Below are positions 32,797 through 41,304 of a DNA stretch of 45,306 nucleotides, piece after piece. The stretch spans positions 1 through 45,306 of the forward strand of contig JANPAS010000017.1 of NCBI GenBank assembly GCA_031430035.1, given 5' to 3'. How positions within the stretch are numbered: position 1 is the stretch's first letter; the number at the start of each line of letters is the position of its first letter. Source of the stretch: JASGCK01 sp031430035 (lineage in GTDB: Bacteria > Pseudomonadota > Gammaproteobacteria > Burkholderiales > Burkholderiaceae_C). The translations under genes and the position numbers were made by a program. The notes under the pieces are model-generated. The model worked only from the letters and a program-made list of their open reading frames with translations. It was not told the DNA's origin and made no database searches.

Positions 32797-34287
32797 ATGG
32801 AAGAACTTAATAACCTATTCCACGGCTTTGCCGTGGCCTTAACCCTACCCAACATTGGGTTCATGTTAATTGGCATTTTGCTGGGGGTGCTGATTGGCGT
32901 ACTACCAGGTCTTGGCGGTGCGAATGGTGTGGCCATTTTGTTACCTCTGACCTTTAGCATGTCGCCCACTTCGGCGATCATCATGCTGTCGTGTATCTAT
33001 TGGGGCGCTCTGTTTGGCGGCGCGATCACCTCGGTGCTATTTAACATCCCAGGTGAGCCTTGGTCTGTTGCCACTACGTTTGATGGCTATCCGATGGCAC
33101 AAAAAGGCAAGGCTGCGCAGGCATTAACCGCTGCGTTTACATCGTCGTTTGTGGGCGCATTGGTAGCGGTCATCATGGTAACGTTCTTGGCACCGCTAGT
33201 CGCTAAATTTGCTCTTAAGTTCGGACCACCCGAATTCTTTGCCGTACAGCTGCTCACTTTTTGTAGCTTCATCGGTATGAGTAAAGAGCCGCCTATCAAG
33301 ACTTTGCTGGCGATGATGCTCGGCTTTGCCTTGGCTGCCGTTGGCCTTGACAGCGTGACGGGTACGCTGCGTATGACGTTTGGCTTTGAAAGCTTGCTGC
33401 AAGGCTTTGACTTTTTGGTCGCTGTGATTGGTCTCTTTGGTATTGGTGAGATTTTGCTGACCATGGAGGAAGGTCTCGCATTCAAAGGCAAGGGCGGGAA
33501 AATCACGCTGCGCGATGTGCTGGACACTTGGAAAGAGTTGCCGAAATACTGGGCGACTTCCATCCGTGCGTGCTTAATCGGCTGCTGGATGGGCATCACA
33601 CCAGGCGGCGCGACACCTGCATCATTCATGAGTTACGGTGTGGCAAAGCGTTTCTCTAAAGATCCTGAATCGTTTGGCAAAGGAAATATCGAAGGCGTAG
33701 TTGCACCAGAAACTGCTGCTCACGCTGCGGGTACTTCAGCCCTCTTGCCAATGTTGACACTCGGCATCCCGGGCTCACCAACAGCAGCCGTGCTACTTGG
33801 AGGCCTCTTAATCTGGGGCTTACAGCCTGGTCCACTGCTCTTTACCGAGCAAAAAGACTTTGTGTGGGGTCTGATTGCTTCCATGTATCTTGGCAACATC
33901 GTTGGCTTGATTGTGGTGCTATCCACTGTGCCTTGGTGGGCTGCGATCTTACGCATTCCGTTTCCCATCATTGCTCCCGTTATTGTGGTCATTTGTGCGG
34001 TCGGTGCGTATACGGTTCATGGCAAGATGCTGGATGTCGTCATGATGCTGGTATTTGGCCTCGTTGGCTATGCCTTCAAAAAGCTCAAATACCCACTCGC
34101 GCCGCTTGTGCTGGCATTGGTCCTAGGTGATATGGCTGAGTCTTCATTCCGCCAGTCCATGCTGATATCTAGCGGCAGCATTGGCGTGTTTTGGAGCAAT
34201 CCACTGTGCGGCACGATTGCCACGCTCGGACTTTTATTGCTCATCTGGCCATTAATTAACAAGGCATGGACAGCCATTCGGAAATAG
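32797..34287 (+). CDS. tctA: tripartite tricarboxylate transporter large permease TctA
   Basis: 496-residue permease with about eleven to twelve helices. The TctA signature VLIGVLPGLGGANGVAILLPLTFSM, the repeat-related ITPGGATPASFMSYGVAKRFSKDPESFGKGNIEGVVAPETAAHA and LTLGIPGSPTAAVLLGGLLIWGLQPGP are all present. It is the transport subunit; TctB and TctC complete the sodium-driven system. A strong bidirectional terminator follows 27 bases after the stop. Confidence 0.95.
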   Translation: MEELNNLFHGFAVALTLPNIGFMLIGILLGVLIGVLPGLGGANGVAILLPLTFSMSPTSAIIMLSCIYWGALFGGAITSVLFNIPGEPWSVATTFDGYPMAQKGKAAQALTAAFTSSFVGALVAVIMVTFLAPLVAKFALKFGPPEFFAVQLLTFCSFIGMSKEPPIKTLLAMMLGFALAAVGLDSVTGTLRMTFGFESLLQGFDFLVAVIGLFGIGEILLTMEEGLAFKGKGGKITLRDVLDTWKELPKYWATSIRACLIGCWMGITPGGATPASFMSYGVAKRFSKDPESFGKGNIEGVVAPETAAHAAGTSALLPMLTLGIPGSPTAAVLLGGLLIWGLQPGPLLFTEQKDFVWGLIASMYLGNIVGLIVVLSTVPWWAAILRIPFPIIAPVIVVICAVGAYTVHGKMLDVVMMLVFGLVGYAFKKLKYPLAPLVLALVLGDMAESSFRQSMLISSGSIGVFWSNPLCGTIATLGLLLLIWPLINKAWTAIRK

Positions 34288-34313
34288 TATCTATCTCTTG
34301 CTATTGAAAAATA

Positions 34314-34339
34314 AGAAAAGGGGCGTAAGCCCCTTTTCT
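34314..34339. terminator. bidirectional Rho-independent terminator
   Basis: Perfect 11-bp stem (AGAAAAGGGGC with GCCCCTTTTCT) and a GTAA loop, A-rich on the left side and T-rich on the right. It lies between the convergent ends of tctA (plus) and livF (minus), so it can end both transcripts. Confidence 0.85.
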
Positions 34340-34365
34340 ACGTCTCTACAAGTTTAAAACAACAA

Positions 34366-35061
34366 TTAAACCTCTAGCCACTCCTTACGAATATAAGCAT
34401 CTCCTCGCAGACCATCTGGCGTACCTTCGAAGACAATCGCTCCATGCCCCATCACCAAACAACGATCGGAAATTTGCATTGCTATCGTCAGCTTTTGCTC
34501 AATTAAAAGAACTGACACCCCTCGACGTTTGAGTTCTTGCAAATACTCTGCAACCAGTTCGACAATTTTTGGCGCTAAACCCTCTGTAGGCTCATCAATA
34601 ATGATGAGGTCTGGATCCCCCATTAGAGTGCGACATAGCGTCAACATCTGCTGCTCCCCCCCCGAAAGCACGCCAGCCTCAGTGTGCTGACGCTCCTTTA
34701 ATCTGGGAAACATCTTGTACATGTCGTCAAATGACCAGCGTGAGTTTTTTGCTCCGCGCTTTTGACCTAACAATAAGTTTTGGTGCACTGTGAGTGTGGA
34801 AAAAATATCTCTATTTTCAGGTACATAACCTATACCCAAGTGTGCAATTTCAAAAGCTTTTTTTCCTAGGATTTCTTGATCATTCCAAATGATAGAGCCC
34901 TCGCCATCGACCAAGCCCATTACGGTCTTAGCTGTCGTTGAGCGGCCAGAGCCATTACGCCCAAGCAAAGCCACAATTTCGCTCTTGCCAACTTCAAAAT
35001 TGACACCGTGCAGTACGTGACTTTTGCCATAATAGGCGTGGAGGTTTTCTACTTTTAGCAT
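34366..35061 (-). CDS. livF: branched-chain amino acid-type ABC transporter ATPase LivF
   Basis: 231-residue ATPase. MLKVENLHAYYGKSHVLHGVNFEV is the LivF-type start; Walker A at 34-42 reads GRNGSGRST, with Arg40 in place of the nearly invariant Lys. The signature LSGGEQQMLTLCR, Walker B LIIIDEPTEGLAP and the H-loop region EQKLTIAMQISDR are intact. GGAGG lies 8 bases before the ATG, which is 1 base after the livG stop; a longer frame to 35226 lies inside livG and is rejected. It is last in the five-gene transporter set. Confidence 0.93.
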   Translation of the reverse strand: MLKVENLHAYYGKSHVLHGVNFEVGKSEIVALLGRNGSGRSTTAKTVMGLVDGEGSIIWNDQEILGKKAFEIAHLGIGYVPENRDIFSTLTVHQNLLLGQKRGAKNSRWSFDDMYKMFPRLKERQHTEAGVLSGGEQQMLTLCRTLMGDPDLIIIDEPTEGLAPKIVELVAEYLQELKRRGVSVLLIEQKLTIAMQISDRCLVMGHGAIVFEGTPDGLRGDAYIRKEWLEV

Positions 35062-35062
35062 C

Positions 35063-35830
35063 TCAGTGTCCTCCCTGCGCGTCAGCGACTGAAGAGCCCA
35101 GATAGGCCTCTTGTACCTTCGCATTGGCGCGCACAGCCTCTGGCGTATCGAATGCAAGAATTTCACCGTAAACGAGGACGGCAATTCTGTCGGCCAACCC
35201 AAAAACAACGCCCATATCGTGCTCAACCGTCAGCAGTGTTTTACCCACTGTGACCTCCTTGATAAGCGCGATAAACCGCGTGGTCTCGCTTTTACTCATA
35301 CCCGCTGTTGGCTCGTCTAGCAACACAACATTCGCACCTCCACCAATTGTGATGCCAATCTCTAAGGCCCGCTGCTCGGCATAAGTCAAATTCATCGCCA
35401 AAATATCACGTTTTCTATCTAATTTAATCATTTCCATGAGCTCTTCCGCACGGTTATTGGCATCATCTAGATTTGCCAAAAACTTAAAGAAGGTATAGCG
35501 ATATCCCAAACTCCAAAGTACCGCACAGCGGAGATTTTCGAATACGCTGAGTTTGGGGAAAATATTCGTGATCTGGAAGCTTCGCGATAAGCCTAAACGG
35601 TTAATCTCGTAGGGCTTCTTGCCATTGATACGCTCACCACTCAGAAGAATATCACCGCTGGTAGGTTCAAATCGACCGCTCATCAAATTGAATAACGTCG
35701 ATTTACCAGCGCCATTGGGGCCAATAATAGCGACTCGCTCTCCTAGATTAACTGCCAAATTGCAGCCTCGAATAATTTCAGTTTTACCGAAACTCTTGCG
35801 TAAATTTTTTAACTCTAATGCATAGGTCAT
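35063..35830 (-). CDS. livG: branched-chain amino acid-type ABC transporter ATPase LivG
   Basis: 255-residue ATPase. Walker A GPNGAGKST (about 37-45), the LivG-specific insert with RSFQITNIFPKLSVFENLRCAV, a signature in the variant form LTYAEQRALEIG, Walker B VVLLDEPTAGMS and H-loop LLTVEHDMGVVF. The ATG overlaps the livM stop (ATGA). Together with LivF it powers LivHM. Confidence 0.94.
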   Translation of the reverse strand: MTYALELKNLRKSFGKTEIIRGCNLAVNLGERVAIIGPNGAGKSTLFNLMSGRFEPTSGDILLSGERINGKKPYEINRLGLSRSFQITNIFPKLSVFENLRCAVLWSLGYRYTFFKFLANLDDANNRAEELMEMIKLDRKRDILAMNLTYAEQRALEIGITIGGGANVVLLDEPTAGMSKSETTRFIALIKEVTVGKTLLTVEHDMGVVFGLADRIAVLVYGEILAFDTPEAVRANAKVQEAYLGSSVADAQGGH

Positions 35831-37125
35831 GCTGCTAGTGCCTCCCGACGCTTGATTTCGCGTTCAATGTCGACTTGAATGGCATCCCAATCCAGTTTGA
35901 ATTGCCGCCGTACACATTCAAATAAAGCGATACCTGTCAACATCACAAATACGGCACCAACCCACACATTGATGCTATTGATATTCAATGTCAAACCCAA
36001 AAATTGCAGCTCTGGGCTTACGGCGGCATTCAATTGCCAGTGATAAATCATTTCAATCATGGCCGCAGCACCTAAAAGCGCAACCATACCAGTCACAAAC
36101 AAAGCCAAATAACTAACCCATAGTTTGCGGAAAAAACCAAATGCAGCCACACGTACATTCATCATTATGAGACTAGCAAAACCGCCTGGTGCGTACATCA
36201 CCATAAAAAGAAATAGCAGTCCTAGGTAGAGCAACCAAGCTTTAGTGAGCTCACTAAATAAAACGAAAGCCAGCACGGACAAAATACCACCAATAATGGC
36301 GCCAAAGAAAAAAGTTGCGCCACCTAAAAAGGTAAATAACAAAACGATCGCAGACCTTGCGCCACTCACATTCTCATACGTCACAATCTCAAAATTCAGC
36401 GCTGCTAATCCTCCACCAATGCCAGCAAAAAATCCGGAAATCATGAATGCGATATACCGCACCCTTTGAGTGTCGTAGCCCACGAACTCCACCCGTTCAG
36501 GGTTATCACGAACAGCATTTAGCATCCGACCCAGTGGGGTACGGGTGAAGGCAAACATCAAACCTGTGCAAATAAAAGTATAGAGCGCAATCAAGTAGTA
36601 GAGTTCAATTTGCGGCCCAAACGTAATCCCAAAAGATGCTCCTCCTGCCACACGGTTGCCACTCACACCCGCTTCGCCGCCGAAGAAGCTTGGGAACATG
36701 AGCGCCATTGCTGCAATGAGCTCCACAATGCCAAGCGTGATCATGGCAAACGGTGTGCCTGATTTTTTGACCGTCACCGAGCCAAACACGGCGGCAAAAA
36801 ATAAGCCCGTAAAACCACCCACGATGGGAAGCAAACTCACGGGTATCGGAAGTTTACCGCTAGTCACTAGATTAAGCGCGTGAATCGCGACAAATGCGCC
36901 AAGCCCCGAGTACACCGCTTGACCAAAACTGAGCATACCGCCTTGCCCTAGCAAAATGTTGTAACTGAGGCAAACGATGATCAAGATACCCATTTGACTG
37001 AGCATGGTGTGCGATAGTGAACTCGTGAGTAACAAAGGCGCAATCATCATCACAAGCGCGTACAAGCTCCAAATAAAAACGCGTCCAATATTGAGAGGCT
37101 TAAAAGTATAAAACTGATTTTTCAT
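35827..37125 (-). CDS. livM: branched-chain amino acid-type ABC transporter permease LivM
   Basis: 432-residue permease with about ten helices. The core matches LivM (LGQGGMLSFGQAVYSGLGAFVAIHAL, TPLGRMLNAVRDNPERVEFVGYDTQRVRYIAFMISGFFAGIGGGLAALNF, LGGATFFFGAIIGGILSVLAF). The C-terminal part adds helices (about 335-360 and 378-410) and a charged tail, making it longer than the usual 310-360 residues; the core looks intact. It begins 1 base after livH. Confidence 0.93.
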   Translation of the reverse strand: MKNQFYTFKPLNIGRVFIWSLYALVMMIAPLLLTSSLSHTMLSQMGILIIVCLSYNILLGQGGMLSFGQAVYSGLGAFVAIHALNLVTSGKLPIPVSLLPIVGGFTGLFFAAVFGSVTVKKSGTPFAMITLGIVELIAAMALMFPSFFGGEAGVSGNRVAGGASFGITFGPQIELYYLIALYTFICTGLMFAFTRTPLGRMLNAVRDNPERVEFVGYDTQRVRYIAFMISGFFAGIGGGLAALNFEIVTYENVSGARSAIVLLFTFLGGATFFFGAIIGGILSVLAFVLFSELTKAWLLYLGLLFLFMVMYAPGGFASLIMMNVRVAAFGFFRKLWVSYLALFVTGMVALLGAAAMIEMIYHWQLNAAVSPELQFLGLTLNINSINVWVGAVFVMLTGIALFECVRRQFKLDWDAIQVDIEREIKRREALAA

Positions 37126-37126
37126 A

Positions 37127-38074
37127 TTAGCCTTCCCTCGTTCCCATCAAACCTTTGGGTCTAAAAATGAGAATCAACACCATAAACAAATACGGCATGA
37201 TAGGAGCGATCTCACTCACCTTGAGTACCATTACTTCATAGCCAAACGTGCTCGGCGTAATGTTTAAACCCATCGAAGTCAGTCCATCAACCAAGGACGC
37301 ATTAATACCCACCGCAAAGGTCTGCACAATGCCAATCAAAAGCGAGGCGGCTAAGGCACCACCCAAAGACCCCAAGCCACCCACAACAACCACGACAAAA
37401 ATAATTGAACCGACCGCTGCCGCCATACCTGGCTCAGTCACGAAAGCATTACCACCAATGACGCCAGCCAAACCCGCCAGTGCTGCCCCGCCACCAAATA
37501 CCATCATGAATACCCTTGGCACGTTATGCCCTAAGGCCTCAACCGTTTCAGGGTGCGTCAGTGCAGCTTGAATCACCAAACCAATTCGTGTCTTTTTAAG
37601 TAACAACCACACCGACACCAGCATCAGCAAAGCCACCAACATCATGAAAGCACGATAAATGGGGAACTGCGTACCATAGATCGAAAATAAAGGCCCATCC
37701 AGCTCTGCAGGAATACGGTAGTCAACCGAGGCGCGTCCCCAAGTCAATTGCACCAATTCAAGCAGAATAAAGGCCAAGCCAAAAGTAATGAGTAGCTCGG
37801 GGACATGACCAAAAATATGCACCTTGCGTAAAAAATAACGCTCAAATAATGCACCCAAAACGCCCACGAGCAAAGGCGCAACAATCAAGGCTGGCCAAAA
37901 ACCTAAGAACAGCGCTGTCGTGTACGCAAAAAAAGCGCCCAACATATAGAAACTAGCATGCGCAAAATTGAGCACACCCATCATGCTGTAAATCAAGGTT
38001 AAGCCTGAGCTGAGCATAAATAGCAGCAGCCCATAACTCACACCATTGAGCAAGGAAATAGTAAAAAATTCCAT
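37127..38074 (-). CDS. livH: branched-chain amino acid-type ABC transporter permease LivH
   Basis: 315-residue permease with about eight helices. It starts with FFTISLLNGVSYGLLLFMLSSGLTLIYSMMGVLNFAHASFYMLGAFFAY, the typical LivH N-terminus, and contains RKTRIGLVIQAALTHPETVEALGHNVPRVF-like coupling-loop residues and VVVGGLGSLGGALAASLLIG. It pairs with LivM. A terminator-like hairpin lies between it and the receptor gene upstream. Confidence 0.94.
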   Translation of the reverse strand: MEFFTISLLNGVSYGLLLFMLSSGLTLIYSMMGVLNFAHASFYMLGAFFAYTTALFLGFWPALIVAPLLVGVLGALFERYFLRKVHIFGHVPELLITFGLAFILLELVQLTWGRASVDYRIPAELDGPLFSIYGTQFPIYRAFMMLVALLMLVSVWLLLKKTRIGLVIQAALTHPETVEALGHNVPRVFMMVFGGGAALAGLAGVIGGNAFVTEPGMAAAVGSIIFVVVVVGGLGSLGGALAASLLIGIVQTFAVGINASLVDGLTSMGLNITPSTFGYEVMVLKVSEIAPIMPYLFMVLILIFRPKGLMGTREG

Positions 38075-38094
38075 AGCAAACTTGTCTTAAAAAA

Positions 38095-38115
38095 ATGAGG
38101 CCACTCGTGCCTCAT
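38095..38115 (-). terminator. terminator or attenuator between receptor gene and livH
   Basis: On the minus strand ATGAGGC and GCCTCAT form a 7-bp stem with a 7-base loop, followed by a run of seven T residues. It lies after the receptor gene and 20 bases before livH, so it probably lowers transcription of the membrane genes relative to the abundant receptor. Confidence 0.75.
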
Positions 38116-38140
38116 TAAAACTCATCATTTCAGGATCAAG

Positions 38141-38161
38141 ATCCCCGCCTTGCGCGGGGAT
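38141..38161. repeat. REP-like palindrome
   Basis: ATCCCCGC (38141-38148) and GCGGGGAT (38154-38161) flank a 5-base loop, within the context CAGGATCAAGATCCCCGCC and GGGGATGACG. This resembles the dispersed REP-type elements of many proteobacterial genomes. It sits 11 bases after the receptor gene stop and could protect the 3' end of that message. Confidence 0.55.
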
Positions 38162-38171
38162 GACGAAGAAA

Positions 38172-39488
38172 TTAAGAAGGACGCTTCATCTGGCAAGATG
38201 TAGGCGTCGAAGAGACATACGGCTCAATCTTTTTGACCACGGCAAAGTTATAACCAGTGTTTTCTTCGCTATACGGATCAGCTTTTGTGGCTTTCGTCCA
38301 TTTGCTAATGTACAAATGCTGCTGCAACTGATGATCAGCTTTGCGCATAGTGGCCTCACCACTAATACCTTTGAATGTCATGCCCTCCATGGCGGCAGCG
38401 ACTTTAACTGGATCGGTACTCTTGGAATTTGCCATGCCTTGCGCCAACATCGACACCGCCAAATGAGTTTGGAAGGTGTAGTAATCATCGTTAAATTTCT
38501 TCTTGAACTCATTCCGCAAGTCGCGCAACTCACCCGTGAAATTAGAGTGACTAATCGCCACCTGGCTCACATTCATATCCTTAGCTTGAGCCAAAGCAGT
38601 AGGTGTACCGGACACGCCAGCGTAATACGCATAGAGTGGCAGTTTCATGCCTGCATCATTTAGCGCTTTCACCAACAAAGTCATATCCGTGCCCCAGTTA
38701 CCCGTCACAACCGCATCAGCGCCTGCTGCCTTAATTTTGGCCACGTAAGGTGAGAAGTCTTTCACTTGCGCAATCGGATGCAAATCCTCACCCACAATCT
38801 TCACGTCAGGGCGCTTTCTTGCAATGCCTTCTTTAAAGTATTTGGCGACTTGTTGACCGTGCGCGTAATTTTGATTAATCAAGTAAACATTTTTAACCTT
38901 TGGCTGATCAATCATAAAACTGGTCAATGCCTCCATCTTCATAGACGTATCTGCGTCTATACGGAAATGCCAGAAGCTGCAGCGCTCGTTGGTCAGCGCA
39001 GGATCAACCGCTGCGTAGTTAATGTAAATCACCTCTTTACCAGGATTGCGCTCATTAAATTTCGATACTGCATCCGACAGTGCACCTGCAACAGCAGAAC
39101 TATTACCTTGCGTAACGTAGCGAAAACCTTGATCGGTTGCAGCTTTCAACTGATCGAGCGTGGCCTGCGGCGAACCCTTATTGTCAAAAGCTGTGAACTC
39201 GAACTTCACACCCGCTGGATTATTAGCGCCCGACAAACGCTCGGCCACAAATTGATAGCTCTTGAGTTGATTTTGTCCCACATTGCCAAATGCGCCAGAT
39301 AAGCCTTCAATCAAAGCAATTTTGACGGTTTGACCAGCCAAGGGACCTGGCGCAGCAGCAGCTTTGGCTGGCGCTGCTTTAGCGGCTGCTGGTTTGGCTG
39401 CGGCAGGCTTGTCTGCTTGCGCGAATGCCAATGACATACTTGCAGCAAAAGCCGTCAAAGTAAGCGCTTTAAAAAATGTGTGTTGCAT
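38172..39488 (-). CDS. ABC transporter substrate-binding protein, Liv/leucine-binding family
   Basis: 438-residue periplasmic receptor. The signal peptide MQHTFFKALTLTAFAASMSLAFA is followed by an Ala/Lys/Pro-rich linker (about 25-49). The binding fold starts at VKIALIEGLSGAFGNVGQNQ and contains FTAFDNKGSPQATLDQLKAATDQGFRYVTQGNSSAVAGAL, the first-domain ligand site region, then VYLINQNYAHGQQVAKYF. The ATG at 39488 with GAGG upstream was chosen over an open extension of 14 codons. Homologues in CoA-ligase-linked clusters bind aromatic or aliphatic acids, so an amino acid ligand should not be assumed. Confidence 0.92.
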   Translation of the reverse strand: MQHTFFKALTLTAFAASMSLAFAQADKPAAAKPAAAKAAPAKAAAAPGPLAGQTVKIALIEGLSGAFGNVGQNQLKSYQFVAERLSGANNPAGVKFEFTAFDNKGSPQATLDQLKAATDQGFRYVTQGNSSAVAGALSDAVSKFNERNPGKEVIYINYAAVDPALTNERCSFWHFRIDADTSMKMEALTSFMIDQPKVKNVYLINQNYAHGQQVAKYFKEGIARKRPDVKIVGEDLHPIAQVKDFSPYVAKIKAAGADAVVTGNWGTDMTLLVKALNDAGMKLPLYAYYAGVSGTPTALAQAKDMNVSQVAISHSNFTGELRDLRNEFKKKFNDDYYTFQTHLAVSMLAQGMANSKSTDPVKVAAAMEGMTFKGISGEATMRKADHQLQQHLYISKWTKATKADPYSEENTGYNFAVVKKIEPYVSSTPTSCQMKRPS

Positions 39489-39507
39489 GTTAAATTTCCC
39501 TCTAAGA

Positions 39508-39538
39508 TTAATAATGAAGACTGTGACCAACGTGTCTA
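39508..39538 (-). promoter_or_regulatory. possible promoter of the receptor gene
   Basis: Minus-strand TAGACA (39538-39533, 5 of 6 matches to -35) and TATTAA or TTATTA (39513-39508 or 39514-39509) at 18-19 bases spacing, ahead of the receptor gene. It lies in the 89-base gap after the CoA ligase gene. Weak match; the receptor could also be read from the ligase promoter. Confidence 0.35.
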
Positions 39539-39577
39539 GGTTAGCCGCTTTTTGATTTTTTTTACTCAGGGAATGCC

Positions 39578-41209
39578 CTAGCTTTGCGATCGCAATTTGT
39601 AATCTTTGAGCTGATCGCGCAGCTTCATTTTTTGCATCTTGCCAGTTGCGCCCAGCGGTATTGCATCCACGAACACCACATCATCAGGGATTTGCCATTT
39701 GGCAGTTTTCCCATCAAAAAATGCCAGCAACTCTTCGCGCGTCACCGTGCTATCGGGCTTTTTAACCACCGCAATAATTGGACGCTCATCCCACTTGGGG
39801 TGTGGCATTCCAATGCACGCCGCCATCATCACTGCAGGGTGTGCCATCGCGATGTTCTCCACGTCGATCGAGCTAATCCACTCACCGCCAGACTTAATCA
39901 CGTCTTTGCTACGGTCGGTGATTTGTAAAAATCCGTCTGCATCGATAGTGGCCACATCGCCTGTAGGAAACCAGCCATTCACCAAGGGATTACCACCTTC
40001 GCCTTTAAAGTACTCCGCAATCACCCAAGGTCCTTTGACCAACAAATCGCCTGAAGACTTGCCGTCCCAAGGAAGCTCCACACCCGCCTCGTTCACCACT
40101 TTCATATCTACGCCAAAAATCGCACGGCCTTGTTTCAGCCTGATTTGCATTTGCGCGTCTGCTGGCAATGCGAGTTGTTTGTTTTTGAGCGTGCACAGCG
40201 TCCCAAGTGGCGACATTTCAGTCATGCCCCATGCGTGAAGTACTTCAACACCGTAGTCATCGTTAAACGCCCGAATCATGGCGGGTGGGCAAGCTGAACC
40301 ACCAATCACGGTGCGTTTCATGGTGCTGAACTTGAGATCATTCGTCTTCATGTGCGCCAACATCATTTGCCATACCGTTGGAACGCCCGCCGAGTAAGTG
40401 ACCCGTTCGTTTTCCATCAGCTCGTACACGGACTTGCCATCCATTGCAGGGCCTGGAAATACAAGCTTGGCTCCCGTCAACGCCGCGCTGTACGGTATTC
40501 CCCAAGCATTGACATGGAACATGGGCACCACAGGCAGAATTGAGTCACGCGCTGATATGCACATCACGTCGGGCAAAGCAGCAGCGTAGGCATGCAGCAC
40601 CGTTGACCGATGCGAATAGAGTGCCGCCTTGGGGTTACCCGTTGTGCCACTGGTGTAACACATAGAAGACGCACTGTTCTCATCAAACTGCGGCCATGCG
40701 TACTCGGTGGATTTGCCTGCGATCCACGCCTCATAACTCACTAAATTAGGGATACCCGAATCCACTGGCAGTTTGTCCGCATCACACAGAGCCACATAAG
40801 TTTTGATGAGCGGGCAACGACTATGCACCGCCTGAATGATCGGTAAAAACGACATGTCAAAACACAGCACGTTGTCTTCAGCATGGTTAGCAATCCATAC
40901 CACTTGATCAGGATGCAAACGTGGATTGAGTGTATGTAGCACACGCCCCGTCCCGCTCACACCGAAATAAAGCTCTAAGTGCCGATAACCATTCCAAGCC
41001 AGCGTCGCCACACGGTCGGAAAACTCCAGCTTTAAGCCATCGAGAGCATGTGCCACTTGGCGCGAACGCTTCGCGACATCAGCCCACGTATAACGGTGAA
41101 TGTCCCCCTCCACGCGGCGTGAAACGATTTCACCGTCAGCGTGATGGCGCTCGGCAAAGTCGATCAAGCTTGAGATAAGTAGCGGTTGGTCTTGCATCAG
41201 GCCTAGCAT
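39578..41209 (-). CDS. long-chain-fatty-acid-CoA ligase / AMP-dependent acyl-CoA synthetase
   Basis: Activates a carboxylic acid to its CoA thioester with ATP. It has 543 residues from MLGLMQDQPLLISSLI; AGGAG lies 7 bases before that ATG, so an open extension to 41263 is rejected. ANL-family motifs: P-loop MCYTSGTTGNPKAALYSHRS, LHAWGMTEMSP, GWFPTGDVATIDADGFLQITDRSKDVIKSGGEWIS, and the C-terminal catalytic Lys in IPLGATGKMQK. The chain length or ring specificity is not readable. It is the first gene of a set ending with livF, suggesting it acts on the imported substrate. Confidence 0.92.
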   Translation of the reverse strand: MLGLMQDQPLLISSLIDFAERHHADGEIVSRRVEGDIHRYTWADVAKRSRQVAHALDGLKLEFSDRVATLAWNGYRHLELYFGVSGTGRVLHTLNPRLHPDQVVWIANHAEDNVLCFDMSFLPIIQAVHSRCPLIKTYVALCDADKLPVDSGIPNLVSYEAWIAGKSTEYAWPQFDENSASSMCYTSGTTGNPKAALYSHRSTVLHAYAAALPDVMCISARDSILPVVPMFHVNAWGIPYSAALTGAKLVFPGPAMDGKSVYELMENERVTYSAGVPTVWQMMLAHMKTNDLKFSTMKRTVIGGSACPPAMIRAFNDDYGVEVLHAWGMTEMSPLGTLCTLKNKQLALPADAQMQIRLKQGRAIFGVDMKVVNEAGVELPWDGKSSGDLLVKGPWVIAEYFKGEGGNPLVNGWFPTGDVATIDADGFLQITDRSKDVIKSGGEWISSIDVENIAMAHPAVMMAACIGMPHPKWDERPIIAVVKKPDSTVTREELLAFFDGKTAKWQIPDDVVFVDAIPLGATGKMQKMKLRDQLKDYKLRSQS

Positions 41210-41304
41210 GAGTGAACTCCTATAAATTAAGTAGTGAGTGAACATTCTGTCAAAAGATGACACACCGCGCTATTGGTAACTGCCCTAGGCTAGATAATGG
41301 ATTC

